From Actinostola sp. cb2023 (taxonomy: Eukaryota; Cnidaria; Anthozoa; Actiniaria; Actinostolidae), in NCBI GenBank assembly GCA_033675265.1, contig JAUJYZ010000389.1, positions 1 to 64,000 on the forward strand: a stretch of 64,000 bases of DNA, written 5' to 3'. Shown piece after piece: positions 24,406 to 36,150 of the stretch (positions are counted from its first letter, which is position 1; the number at the start of each line of letters is the position of its first letter). The notes under the pieces are model-generated. The model was not told the DNA's origin, did not search any database, and worked only from the letters and a program-made list of their open reading frames with translations. The position numbers were made by a program, and so were the translations under genes.

Positions 24406-24797
24406 CTTGTTGTGCAGCTCGTAGGTTCGCGGTGTTCTTCTTCTTCAAACGTTTCAACAATTACGCTGGGTCAAACCACTCCCAAAAACGATCATCAGAG
24501 ATTCGATTTGCAATAACTTTCTATGCCGTAGTACGAATATTTTAATCAAACTTTGTCAGTGGAGTAACATAGTTCTGAAAATTTTTTTTTACTTTTTTGG
24601 GCCCAAAAAGTCGATACTGTGACGTCATAATAAATGTTGCAATATTTTATCGATCTTTGGATTTAGGAATTCAAATATTTTGAATTAGGAATTTGAAAGA
24701 AATATATCACGGGAGTTCAAAACTAAAAATTGTTTCTTGATATCCTCAATAGTTGTTGAGTTATAGCAAGTTGAATAATGGCCCACCCACCCTAATT
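24406..24797. other. Upstream region of ShK-F5/8C copy 2
   Basis: 5'UTR-like sequence next to the start codon matches copy 3 (TGCACAACAAGATG context). Beyond about 24480 no similarity to copy 3's promoter is visible. No gene. Confidence 0.4.
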
Positions 24798-26237
24798 ACT
24801 CGGGCCCTTCCGAAGGAAGCCCGAGTTATAAAATGGACTTTCTTTTTTTTATTATTATTATTATTCGTCGGACACAAAATGCCAAGTATTTGATCGTATC
24901 GAGTTTCAAGATAACTCAGCAGATAAGGGAGCAAGCTACTCTCCGGTCCCTGAATTCGCGGAAAACCGCTCTAAATTAATCGCTAAACAAACGACACACA
25001 GGACTCAAGTAGATATTTAATCTTAGATTATTTGAAAGCAGTTTGAGATCTTCAAGATATTGAAAGGTCGGGATTCTAGTTATAATCAAACTCACGACCA
25101 GCGATGTAACTACATCTATTGACAGAAAGCTATATGTACATGTACAGAAGAAGTCATGCAAACAGTCAGGCCAGTCGAGACTGAAAAGCAAATGAAATGA
25201 ACTCAAAAACTATCATGACCTCGCTATGCCATGTTTGTTGCTTAATTGTAATAGTACGTGTACAGTTATGTCCTTGAGTATTTATAATTGAACTCACGAC
25301 CAGCGATGTAACAACATCTATATTGACAGAAAGCTATATGTACAGAAGTCATGCAAACAATCGAACCAGTCGAGTTATTTTCAGTAACTCACGATGGATG
25401 TTTATTTTTATTCCACGTTTGAAAAATTCATTATGATTACAGTTGTGTGATCATTGTGTGATCATACATCTATTACGCGACCTAATTTTAAATAGAACCG
25501 CCGCGTAGCGCTATTTAAAACAGAATTTCCACGCTCAAAACAGGTCAGTGAACGGCAAAAATACAATCGAAATCAAAACGTCCTTAGATTTTAGGGATCT
25601 ATTACGACAGAAAGCTATATCAGTGTACAGAAGTCATGCAAACAATCGAACCAGTCGAGTTATTTTCAGTAACTTATATATATAATTATATGTAGAGAAG
25701 TCATGCAAACAATCGAACCAGTCGAGTTATTTTCAGTAACTCACGATGGATGTTTATTTTATTCCACGTTTGAAAAATTCAGTACGATTACAGTTGTGTG
25801 ATCCTTGTGTGAGTCATACATCTATTATGACTTGAGGTCACTTGCATATTCATGTTCGCCACAAACGGGTCGAATAGTTTCAGTACGATGCATGATCCTT
25901 ATCTGAGTCATACATCTATGATGAGACCTAATTTTAGAACTCAAAACAGGTCAGTGAACGGCAAAAATACAATCGAAATCAAAACGTCATTAGATTTCAG
26001 GGATCTGTTACAGAAGAAGACGCTCAATGAGCGTATAGTCGGGTATTTAATATGACAATGACAGTTGCGTGACGAGAGAGATTATTTGTATCGATGAGTA
26101 TCGATAAAGATCTCCGACTGTTCGAGGTACGTATATCGTACGTTTGTGGCGCCATGAATATGCAACCTCAAGTGACCTCAACGCAACTGACATTGTCCTT
26201 GTCATAAGCCCGAGTATACGCTCATTGAGCGTCTTGT
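24798..26237 (+). mobile_element. Helitron/Helentron-like non-autonomous element, copy B
   Basis: Same 5' hairpin (24798-24826) and same 3' hairpin with CTTG end as copies A and C, with T on both sides. Internal repeats contain CGCTATTTAAAACAGAATTT and TTATTCCACGTTTGAAAAAT. It lies between copy 2 and the promoter-like left arm of the inverted duplication. Confidence 0.55.
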
Positions 26238-26730
26238 TTTATTAGGAAGATATAGGAAAACAAACCCCTTGGTTTAAATTTTTCGTTATTTCATTAAATC
26301 AATCCATTCTTGTTTTAAAGTACTGTACTAAATGGCTTCTAAGATCGTATCGTTTTGAATTTTTTAATTTCGGTCTCAGAATGAAGATATTAGGGAATAT
26401 TTAATTTATGACGTCATTTGATGACGTCACAAGTTTTTGTTTTTTGTTTAAAAGAGATGACAAAGAGAAACTTGTGCTTCAAAAGTGGATGTTAGTCAGT
26501 GTAAGCGTATTTATAGTCTAGAGGTGCCAAGCAAATCGTGGTTCCTCCCACAGCATGCCAGCAGATAATGATTGGATGCCACGCAAATACTTTAATGATT
26601 GTTATTTTTTTAGCCCGTTCATATGTGAGTTACTATCCAGTAACAAACTTGCAATTAATTTGTACAACTTCACGATTCATTTGTTAATTCAAGCATTTTC
26701 ACCAGTATTCAATCGTAGCTATCGATATTT

Positions 26731-27050
26731 TGATTTCTCAACAATGTGTTCATTGAACTCATTCAACTTACTTGTGTTAATCAGCGTCTTTATTCATTAT
26801 TGAGTTACAACACAAAACGTACTCAACGAACCCAGTCCAATTATGCAGAGATATGTAGAAACTGATCCTTTAATATAGAAAGGATTGTTTTGATTTCTCA
26901 ACAATGTGTTCATTGAACTCGGTCAACTTACTTGTGTTAATCAGCGTCTTTATTCATTATTGAGTTACAACACAAAACGTACTCAACGAACCCAGTCCAA
27001 TTATGCAGAGATATGTAGAAACTGATCCTTTAATATAGAAAGGATTGTTT
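26731..27050. repeat. 160-bp tandem duplication
   Basis: 26731-26890 and 26891-27050 are nearly identical direct copies beginning TGATTTCTCAACAATGTGTT. Only the left arm of the inverted duplication has it; the right arm has one diverged copy. Confidence 0.85.
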
Positions 27051-28934
27051 TGAGTTTCTTAACCTGTTTTACAAACTAAGTTTTCCCCCCGTGACATACC
27101 GACCAAACAACGAAAGTAGGAGCGAGAGTAAACTAAGCTTTAGAACGCAGAGTAGTTTTGATAGTTTTTCCTTTGTTGTTTATATAATCAGAATTTTGCG
27201 TAATTCGAAACATTTCATAGCAGCAATTCAGTATTAAGAATTATAGTTGGTTTGCAATCAATCCCTTGAGGTTTAAAATACAAATATGCAGTGGCCATGT
27301 TGGTGAAACAAACAAGAGCAGTTAATCAGGAATGCAATTTGGTATCGGGATCCAACATGGCCGCCATGACGTCTCGTGCAAATCAGCAATACCGTTAATG
27401 GACTACTTATTTATTTTTTATTTTATTTACAAAACTTTCACCATACAAAATAACAGGAGTTAAAAAAAATTGAGCTAGGTTCTACATTAAGTGCGCCCAG
27501 GTGAAACTGAGCAAGTACCAAATATACTTCTCAACACCAGCATGTTCGTAATGTGCCTCGTTGTTTGTAGGACAAAATTAAACAATATATTAAATGTCAT
27601 TCATAAAAGCTTTCATTTCTCAGGAGAGCGAAGCTTGATTGTTTTGACCACGAGATTTGGAATAAGTGTTCAATATATAATTGTTGTCGGGTTGAAAATC
27701 ATGAATCATAGAAGCTGAGACCGCAAGGATGGATGGGAAATCAGTTCATGACCCGCATTACATGCAGATATATTCAATGTTCTCGTAATTTTGAAGGTAT
27801 ATTTAACTAAGATCCTACAAGTCTGGATAAAAAGGTCGATGATTTGACGGTGTTATTTGAGAGTTTTAATTTCCCAGAATTCCTTTTGGTCATAGCGTTC
27901 ATAATTTTCAACCCGACAACGATTATGCAATTAGCTATATTCGATTGATCTATGCCGATATTTACAGACATTACGGTTACGCCCTTTGAAGAATGTCGTC
28001 GTTTCGTACACAATCACACTATAATCAGCTGCAAGTTTGCCTGAAGGATTTGCGTTCGTTGTTTGTTTTTCGTGTTGACAGAAAAAAAAACAGGAGACTA
28101 TTTTAGATGAAACTAAATATTTTATTAGAATTAATCGTATGACATTTTCTGTTGTTTTGTCCCACAATCGACGAGGCACATTACGAACATGCTGGTGTTG
28201 AGAAGTATATTTGGTACCTGCTCAGTAGCCCATTAACAGTATTGCTGGTTTGCACGTGACATCATGGCGGCCATGTTGGATTCCGATAACAAACTGCATT
28301 CCTCATTAGCTAATATTATCCAGGGATTGATTGCAAACCGGCAATTATATTGATAATAATAGCAATGCTACAGTGGCTCATGGTTATAGATTTCAATTCC
28401 AATGAAGTTTTTGAATTGATATTGAATGTCTTGTGCTGCTCATTTGCAGATCAGTTCGAAACTGAGTTTCGATAATTACGCAAAATTCCGATTATAAACA
28501 ACAAAGGAAAAACTATCTAAAACTTAATAAATTCAAAACAATCCTTTTTATAAAAGAAACATTGTCTACATATTTCTGCATGATTGGACTGGGTTCACTG
28601 AGTACGTTTTGTGTTGTGACTAATGAATAAAAACGATCGACGATGCTGATTCAATACTGATGTTGACCAAGTTCAGTGAACACATCAATTGTCAAGAAAT
28701 CGAAATTAAAATATCGAAACATATGATTGAATACTGTACGGTGAAAATGCTTGAATTAACAAATGAATCGTGATCATGAAGTTGTACAAATTGCAAGTTT
28801 GTTACTGGATAGTAACTCACATATGAACGGGCTAAAAGACAACAATCATTAAAGTATTTGCGTGGCATCCAATCATTATCTACTGACATACTGTGGGAGG
28901 AGCCACGTATATGGTTTGCTTTACACCTCTAGAC

Positions 28935-28942
28935 TATAAATA
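28935..28942 (+). promoter_or_regulatory. Probable TATA box of ShK-F5/8C copy 3
   Basis: TATAAATA lies 82 bp before the start codon. The context (CACCTCTAGACTATAAATAC, then CTTACACTGACTA) is preserved on the opposite strand in the left arm at about 26509-26520, although no gene follows there directly. Confidence 0.55.
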
Positions 28943-29023
28943 CCCTTACACTGACTAGTATCCACACACTAAGGTCAGTTGAATCTTTGAAGAGGAAGAC
29001 GAACCGACGAACTGCACAACAAG

Positions 29024-31028
29024 ATGAAACTCTGCTTGATTTGGGGAGTGTTGGCTGTACTGGTGGTGCCTGGTCTGTCTATGGACGCCACGCTAGGTGA
29101 GCTGTAAACACAGTATCAATCGGCTCTGCCAGCTAACAGAGTATCATTAATTGTAATTTTATTTCTAACTTTTAGAGACTGATGAAATTCCAGCTCTTCT
29201 AAAGCTCCTCAACGATGTTTCAGAAGGTAAGCTACTAAATGAATCCATGTCGATCCGTATAAATTTGTAACAATTTGAAATTTCTAGTTCCAAAGATCAA
29301 TGAATTCTTGTGTCTATGTTTTTCACAAATGAACAGAACGAATAAAAGTATTGTGATTTTAATGCACTAAATAGTGAGATCAGTTGCTATTGCTTGCTAT
29401 TAGTGCTATTTAGTAATGCAAAATGTTGCTAGGATTTAGTACGTATTTGATTTTGGCTTGTTTATGATTCCACTGTGGGGCGTGGCGTTGTGCGAAAGCA
29501 CGAAATCAGTCATTTTACCGAGAATGTAAATGTAACGGTACAGTGTTTCAAGCTCAGGCAGCGTCACACGCGAAGCGCAAGATAACCTTACGAGTATAAA
29601 GCTACTATGAACTGACCGTAGCTAACAGAGTATCCGGCATAACATTGTAATTTTATTTCTAACTTTTAGAGCATGACATTCCATCTCTTCTAATGCTCCC
29701 CAACGATGTTTCAGGAGGTAAGCTCAGTACTAAGTGAATCGATATCAATGTGTAGTTTGTCTGCCGTACTTCAGCTCTACGGCGCTAGTCGCCATACGGG
29801 ATCGATTCATACGTAGAAGTACTAATCACAATGCATATTTATACCAGTCTATTGGGTCTTGATTTTCTCTTTGAACCGACCAGTGAACCATGTTTTTCTC
29901 TATTTTATTTTCAGAAGCGAAACGTGATGGCGGCGATGTTCTTCATCACCTTCACTGCCTCGAGCTGCACAAAGCTGGTTACTGCAAATACGGTCTGATC
30001 AAAAACAAGTTTTGCAAGAAAACATGCTGTAAGTAGTCTTATGTCCCATTTTGACACTGAAGCTGAAACATGTTTTAAAGTATAAATACCTAGTTTAAAC
30101 TGATACTTGTAAAGTCAGAAGCTCTCACGTTATAGAAGCAAAATAATTGCTTATTAACTGACCATGTTTAGGTGTTTGTTTTATGTGAATCACTGGAATG
30201 CATCACGTGATGTTTCGTTTTGTTGACAGCCTGCTATGACGTGTTGACCCAGGGATGCTGTAAAACTTTGAAGAACAAGAACGAGTGTGCAAGTGCCTGG
30301 GGAATGAAGTACTGCTATGAGACCTGCCATAAGTGCTGTAAGTCTAACGATTCAAGGAATCAATTACATTATATACTCTGGTTCTCAGGCAAGGGGTGTA
30401 CACACCATAATTTAGGGTGGGGTGTGCCACCTGGACTTTTGATCAAATTGGGAAAATCTCCAGGCTGAAGTATTGTAGTTTTTCGTTCAACTTGATTGAC
30501 AAGAGTTTTGGTTCCAGAATCGGGAGACATGCGGGGTCAGTTGACATGTTTATTTGGTGTTCCTCAACAGTTCTGTGCAATATTGAACCCCTTGGGATGC
30601 AAAGTAGAGCCATTCCTGATGCAAGAATCACCGCTTCCTCGATGTGGGATGGCAACCATGCGCCAGCTCAAGGTAGACTTAACTACAAACCCCCTCGTGG
30701 CAAAGCAGGTTCATGGTCGTCGAGACATAACCGAGTCGGTCAGTGGATACAAGTTGATTTGAAGCGAGTTACCAAGGTGGCAGGAATAGCCACTCAAGGT
30801 CGATCTAATGCCAATCAATGGGTAAAGCAATATAAACTGCAATACAGCTCGGACGGTAAAACCTTTAACAACTACGAGGGAGGCAAGGTTTTTGCAGCAA
30901 ATAAGGACAGAAACTCAGTTGTCAAGCATAATCTTTACAAACCCATCGTTGCCAGGTACATCAGGGTGTTACCCCATGCATGGCAAGGCCACATGTCTCT
31001 GAGGATGGAGCTCTATGGATGCAAATAA
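29024..31028 (+). CDS. Secreted ShK-like / F5/8C (discoidin) protein, copy 3, intact
   Basis: Six exons with GT-AG borders and phase 1 junctions: 29024-29096, 29176-29226, 29670-29717, 29915-30028, 30230-30337 and 30571-31028, predicting 283 aa. Residues 1-20 form a signal peptide with an LAVLVV core. Two short homologous exons (about residues 25-57) give a propeptide-like stretch ending before K60-R61, a possible dibasic cleavage site. Two cysteine modules follow: one at about 66-97 and one at about 103-131, which ends C-x3-C-x2-C as in ShK domains. The discoidin domain fills 134-282, with WIQVDL, IATQGR, YKLQYSSDG, ARYIRVLP and MELYGC. It is likely secreted; discoidin domains bind glycans or membranes, and ShK folds are found in channel blockers and in ordinary extracellular proteins. 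Function is unknown. It is the only unbroken family member here. Confidence 0.88.
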
Positions 31029-31229
31029 GGTGTGTATTAACTGCAATGACTGACTGACTGACTGACCGATTGACCGTCTTATAATTAACTAACCATTCTT
31101 TCTACTGATTTATTATTCCTCAGGTCGTTAACGGCTAAGCCAGTGCGTATAGCTAGATCCAAGTGACGTAGCCGGATAAGACAAGACATTTCAATACGAC
31201 TTAGTGATTGTAAACAACTTACAAAAGCA

Positions 31230-31235
31230 AATAAA
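31230..31235 (+). terminator. Polyadenylation signal of ShK-F5/8C copy 3
   Basis: AATAAA about 200 bp after the stop, in the same context as behind copy 1. A 3'UTR intron (GGTGTGT to TTCCTCAG, about 31029-31124) is possible. Confidence 0.5.
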
Positions 31236-31566
31236 AGTGATACATGAAATTAAATGTGTCAGTTCATTCTATACCCTGCACAAGGAAGTCAACGAACGAA
31301 AATGAGACGTGATTGTGTAAAACGACGCCATTGTTTGAATGGTGTACGTAACAGCAATATCAATAAAACAATTAGTGTAGAATTAGTGTAGACATCGGCA
31401 AGAATAATCCTTAGTATTTACCAATTAAATCAGTGGATGGCAATTGTGGCGCGTTTTCATTGGCTACCGTAATTCGGAATATCCTTTCACTTTTTTGGGA
31501 CGAGATTTAAAATGGCGTCTCGTTTCGCTACAGCTACAGCTACAGCTACTTTTAATTTTTATCCAA

Positions 31567-31598
<32 letters not shown>

Positions 31599-32214
31599 TT
31601 CAGTGTCGGTGAGTAGTGGTGAATATCTACCTTGCTGCTTGAGGACCCGTGGATCGGTAAATATCCACCACTACTCGCCTCCACTTTGGGGCGGAATAAT
31701 TATTCATTATCCCTCTGCATGGATGCTCTAACCAAACCAACCAGAAGATCATGCAAGACGCATGCACTCTGAGTATTTCCGTGCTGTTTTTCGGATAGAA
31801 CCAATATATATATAAATTCAGTTTTGTCCCGCGTACTCTAATTAATTAATTAACTGGAATGATTTGCCTCTGCCTGCGATCGAATGAAAGAACAAACTGT
31901 GGAGAAGACTTCAAGTGCTGCAACTATCTGATGAAATATTTGGCTTAATTGCTATGAACTGTGGTTGTGATTTAATTTACGATAGTCAGCTCGGTATGTG
32001 CTCTTGATCACTGTAAAAAAGTTAGCTTCGTAACTTTTCGTTTGCGAAAATTGATAGATTTTGATAAAAACATAAATTCAAGATAACAAAATAAGTCAAT
32101 TCTTATATTGCGCATTTCACGCACTGATTGTCTCTATGCGCTTTACAAACCGATGGAGGACTTTTCGGGCTGCATATGATAGGCGCCCATATGGCAGCCG
32201 AGCAGTTTACAACC
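31236..32214. other. Non-coding flank behind copy 3
   Basis: Paralogous to about 1985-2947. Contains the MITE-like foldback at about 31413-31583 and no recognised gene. Confidence 0.55.
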
Positions 32215-32285
32215 TAGCCTCCTTTGCAGACGCTTTTAATGTCGCGGTTTTTATCTCTCCCTACAAGCGTCTGCAAAGGAGGCTA
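32215..32285. mobile_element. 71-bp TIR mini-element with 9-bp target duplication
   Basis: Perfect 21-bp inverted ends (starting TAGCCTCCTTTGCAGACG) surround 29 bp. The flanks are TTTACAACC and CTTACAACC. The paralogous locus at 2948-2956 has one CTTACAACC and no insert. A 9-bp duplication is typical of Mutator-like elements. Confidence 0.85.
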
Positions 32286-33571
32286 CTTACAACCATGAGT
32301 AGTGCTTTAGCAAATATAATTTTAATCATTAAGGTCAGGAAGAATACAATAGTCTGGAAATGTTTGGCCATCGATCCGGCCACATCCTATCAGGAACCCA
32401 TGACCCGTTTCCCCAGACCTAACTAACCTTGCCACGTACTATCTATTCCAGGGAGAATGAGATTCACCTTTGATCAAATACTACAATTCATTTGCGTGCA
32501 TAAACACAAATTTTTTTTTTTGGAAAATCGAATTTAATTATTGCTTTTTGGAGGAAGGTTACCTACCATTTATATTACCCTAGCCGCCCTAAATTATCAA
32601 GGATTTAGAGGGCATAAATCACTCACAATTTCTATGTAGATTCTAAGAAAACCATTTGTACAGTCAGGAAAACTGTCAGGAAACTGAGGGCCGAGGGCTT
32701 TATAGGATATTTATGCCCGCAAGTGACGTCAATATGAATGCGAATTATGATTTATGCAAATAGACCAAATCGGCTAACACAATGTTGTACCCAATTCAGA
32801 TATTTTGGGAATACGGTTCTTTGTCTGTTGTATTTCGATTTCAATAGACCATTGACATGGAAATGTTTGGGGAAAAAAGCTCCTATTCCCAAAGGTTTTG
32901 AATTGGGGTAAAGAATGTAAACATTGCGTTGGCCGAATTGGTCTATTAACTGAATTTGTAGCAGGTTTACGTGACGTCATATTTCTGGGTCAAAATGTAA
33001 ATAATAATAATAATAATAACACTTAGCTGCTTCAAAATTTTAAGCAAGATGGCCGAAGGTGAAGTTGAGTTGAGTCGCTTCTCGATAGATTTAGACTTTC
33101 TTTTGAACTAAATCCTAGCTTGATAGTTTATTTAGGCCCATGAAGTTCATGCCCGCTATATTATGTTAATTCAGTGAAGATGTTCAAAGCAAATTCAACT
33201 ACAAGGCTGTCATTTGTCATTTTTGCCATGATGTCAACGATTGATCCGGAGCGTCCGGTAGTACAAAGTACCGGGAAGTTAAGACTGTCAGTGTGGCGGG
33301 AAAAGTAGAGAGATCTGTTTTCTTATTGGCAGAGATACAGCCGCCTCTTTCAAGTTCAAATTCCAGGCAAAAAAAAAGTATTTCGTTTTGGGTTTGCTTC
33401 ATCTAGGGGGTTCGTAGTTATCATTTAGGGGATTTGATTTCAGTTTAGGGGGTTCGGTCGCACCCCACTTCTAGATCCGCCATGTGCAGAATCGTTGGAT
33501 ATAAAATCTGCATACGGTCTAAGAAATAAGAAATAAATTATTATACGGTCAGAAACCTTTGTATTGAGCTT
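32286..33571. other. Intergenic sequence before the ZNF2 leader
   Basis: Matches 2948-4534 without the 490-bp element. An additional 150 bp (about 32970-33120, with an AAT repeat at 33001-33019) is not found in unit 1. No gene. Confidence 0.5.
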
Positions 33572-33724
33572 GGGCTTCCTGTGGTAGAATATCGCGGTGA
33601 GCGGGCCTGGGAACGAAGTAGGAATTTCTTCGAGAAGACGCTTTGACTCGTGAATTGAACAGCATCAAAACAAACCTTAGCACACTCTGTCTGTGTACTT
33701 GTAGTGCTCATCTCTTGTGTTGTG
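33572..33724 (+). other. Conserved non-coding leader (putative exon 1) of ZNF2
   Basis: Near identical to 4535-4688 and ends at the same TTGTG|GTGAGTAG donor. Confidence 0.5.
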
Positions 33725-34090
33725 GTGAGTAGATTGGATTCATTGTGTGTTTAACATCGTCACGTTTGTGTTGTGATCCACTCAGTGTTTGAATGTGTTC
33801 GAGAGATCGACGATAAAAGTGTAGTAAGCTTATGTCAGATCTATCAAATCTAGATCATGTAAGTATTAAGCTGGTTTTACACGGATTGAGGATTGTTTTG
33901 AGTAGACATGGAATCTACTGTACTAGTACATGTACTGAACTACTATCAGCCTTATTTATATGAAAAGAGAATACATGTAGTTGCAAAAGTTGATAGTTTG
34001 TGATTTGGGGGCTTTGCATCTGTAGGTTATACAGGGTTTGAAATCTCAAAAATACAAATATAGTGACGTCAAGAGAGGCAGGCAGTAGCT

Positions 34091-34296
34091 TATACAAGCA
34101 TTAAGAGATCCAGACTTTCAGTACGGACGCAATGCATTATGAGATTAATTATTACAAAGGAAAAGTGAGCACCAATTCTAGAGACACAGGGAGCCCAAGC
34201 TATGTTTTTGCTCACTTGGTGCTCACTTTTCCTTTGTAATAGTCTCACATTGCATTGTGGACGTACCGGAAGTCTGGAACTCTTGATGCTTGTATA
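34091..34296. repeat. Foldback element, copy in ZNF2 intron 1
   Basis: Same inverted arms and GTGAGCACCA core as at 5051-5254. Confidence 0.7.
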
Positions 34297-34739
34297 TTTA
34301 GTGATAATTCATGTGACGTCAGCTTTTGTCATTCATGTGCTAACCAGAGATCGATTGGCTGTTGAAACAAATTAAGCAACGTGTGAAAAGGTTTTTGTGG
34401 AAATGGTTGGCACATTAACATCACAATGTTTATCCTGTGAACACAAAACATGAAGAAAAGTGAGAAATTAAAAGCTAAAGCCGAACATAAACCTGTATGG
34501 TTTGGTACATGCATCTAGGGGGTACGGGGCATCTGCCCTCCCAAAAGGGTTTTGAAATCTAGGACCTCTTAATGGCATTTAATTCCTGCAATGTTTTACC
34601 TTTCAAGCTAATGTAAAACATACTTACATGTACATGTACATGTAAGGTTACTGACAATAGTGTCAGGGGTAACTACAAATGTAGGTCACGGAAAACTACA
34701 TGTACATGTAATAATTAAGAACGCTATTTAAATGTAATA

Positions 34740-34985
34740 TATACAATATAAGTGGCCAATCTATATGGGATTTACTATGGCGAGAGTTTGTAAATCCCAT
34801 ACAGATCAGATGCGAATATTGTATCGACTTATCAAATCCAACGATGTATAAATGGATGTTTTACTAACTGTAATTTTGGATGATAGAAAACAGTTTGGCT
34901 GAGAAAATCCAAGTTAAAGTTCAATGCAACTGAGGATGATTCTGTATCCGATTTACAGATGTCTGCTAGCTTATGATATAGAACT
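34740..34985. repeat. Right half of the large palindromic element
   Basis: Corresponds to about 6400-6655. The left half is missing, so this copy can no longer fold on itself. Confidence 0.65.
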
Positions 34986-34989
34986 GACT

Positions 34990-35080
34990 AATAAAACATT
35001 AGTGCTGTATCAGTGATACAGCACTAATGTTTTATTCATTAGGTCTGTATCACAGACACTGATGTTTTTTTATTGATCAG
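34990..35080. repeat. Perfect 47-bp palindrome plus one or two satellite monomers
   Basis: 34990-35036 is a perfect palindrome: arm AATAAAACATTAGTGCTG then TATCA, a central G, and the exact complement. It is followed by TCATTAGGTCTGTATCACAG and one damaged monomer. At the same intron position ZNF1 and ZNF3 carry the long satellite arrays. Confidence 0.85.
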
Positions 35081-36150
35081 TATCTGTATCAGAGTATACA
35101 GATCCATGCATGTGACTGATTCAACCAACCTGGTTGGATAAATTGCTCATGAATTATTAATAAGTTTTAGAAATCATTTTAGCGCTTATACATTGTATAA
35201 TGTAGAATCTTGTGTTATTGCCAGTTTTTGGATTATTTTGAATGCAACGAAGATAATTGATAAGAATGAGAAAATTACCTAATGTGTTTTTAATGGAACT
35301 ACTGATGGGGGGAGGGGGTTCATGGGCATGCTAGAACCCCCCTTGCTATATATGCTCCTGCTCTCATCCATTCCAATCAAATAGCCAGAATACATGTAGC
35401 TGTGTTTAACCCTGGGTTAATAGTGTTAACCTGCTTTCGAGCAACCAGGCCCAGGTGTATACACACTGTACACCTATTTCAAACTATATGTCTAGACAGA
35501 TGCCCCATTGGTGACTTGGGAACCTGAAATTTAAATGCATCAACTTAATCTGTACATGTATATAACCTGACCTATACATGGCTTGATAATGGAATAACAA
35601 TAAAGTAGCAAGCTCCTGGTTGATAGTCTAATAGTTGGGTTAACACCAGACAACATAAGTTGTTGTTTAACCAGTCAAAAACATGCTGACGTGTGTCAAT
35701 AAGTAGATGGTCCACAAAATGTTCTATCTTCTCGAGCGTGAAAAAATAAATATTTGGTCTCATTTGTCCTTTCTTCAATAATCACATAATTTTAAATATC
35801 ATCCCCAGAGAAGTTATTATTTTATCCTTTGTACTTTTAGTGGCAGTAGCTGTCAATGCAGCACACCCAACCTGGAGTAAGCTGGTCGAAAGTCCTTCCA
35901 TTTTCAAAATAAAGATACAGTGTATATGTACATGTAGGGAAATTTGATGGTTTAGGGTCTAACGACAGAAGAAATCTTCAATTGAAGTCTTTATTGTCTC
36001 AATAGTCAATTGCTATTTTATCTTGAGCTTACCTCATCAACTTTCCACATGCAGACCGACATCCCTTTCTCTCTTAACTTATGTACTTGATCCACCATCA
36101 GTGAATTCTAGGAATGATAGATTTTCCATTCTATTCAAAGGTTGCCTATT
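35081..36150. other. 3' part of ZNF2 intron 1
   Basis: Collinear with 12292-13325. Holds an intact copy of the TTAACTTATGTACTTGAT target at about 36075-36092. No other gene. Confidence 0.5.

Larger units (their letters stand above)
26460..28960. repeat. Arms of a large inverted duplication centred near 27.8 kb
   Basis: The left arm (about 26460-27720) and right arm (about 27890-28960) are diverged reverse complements. Anchors include CAGCATGTTCGTAATGTGCC (27541) against its complement at about 28174-28193, GTCGGGTTGAAAATCATGAA (27685) against about 27898-27917, and ATGATTGGATGCCACGCAAA (26567) against its complement near 28859-28878. No coding region. The flanking ShK-F5/8C copies 2 and 3 extend the symmetry. 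Confidence 0.75.
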
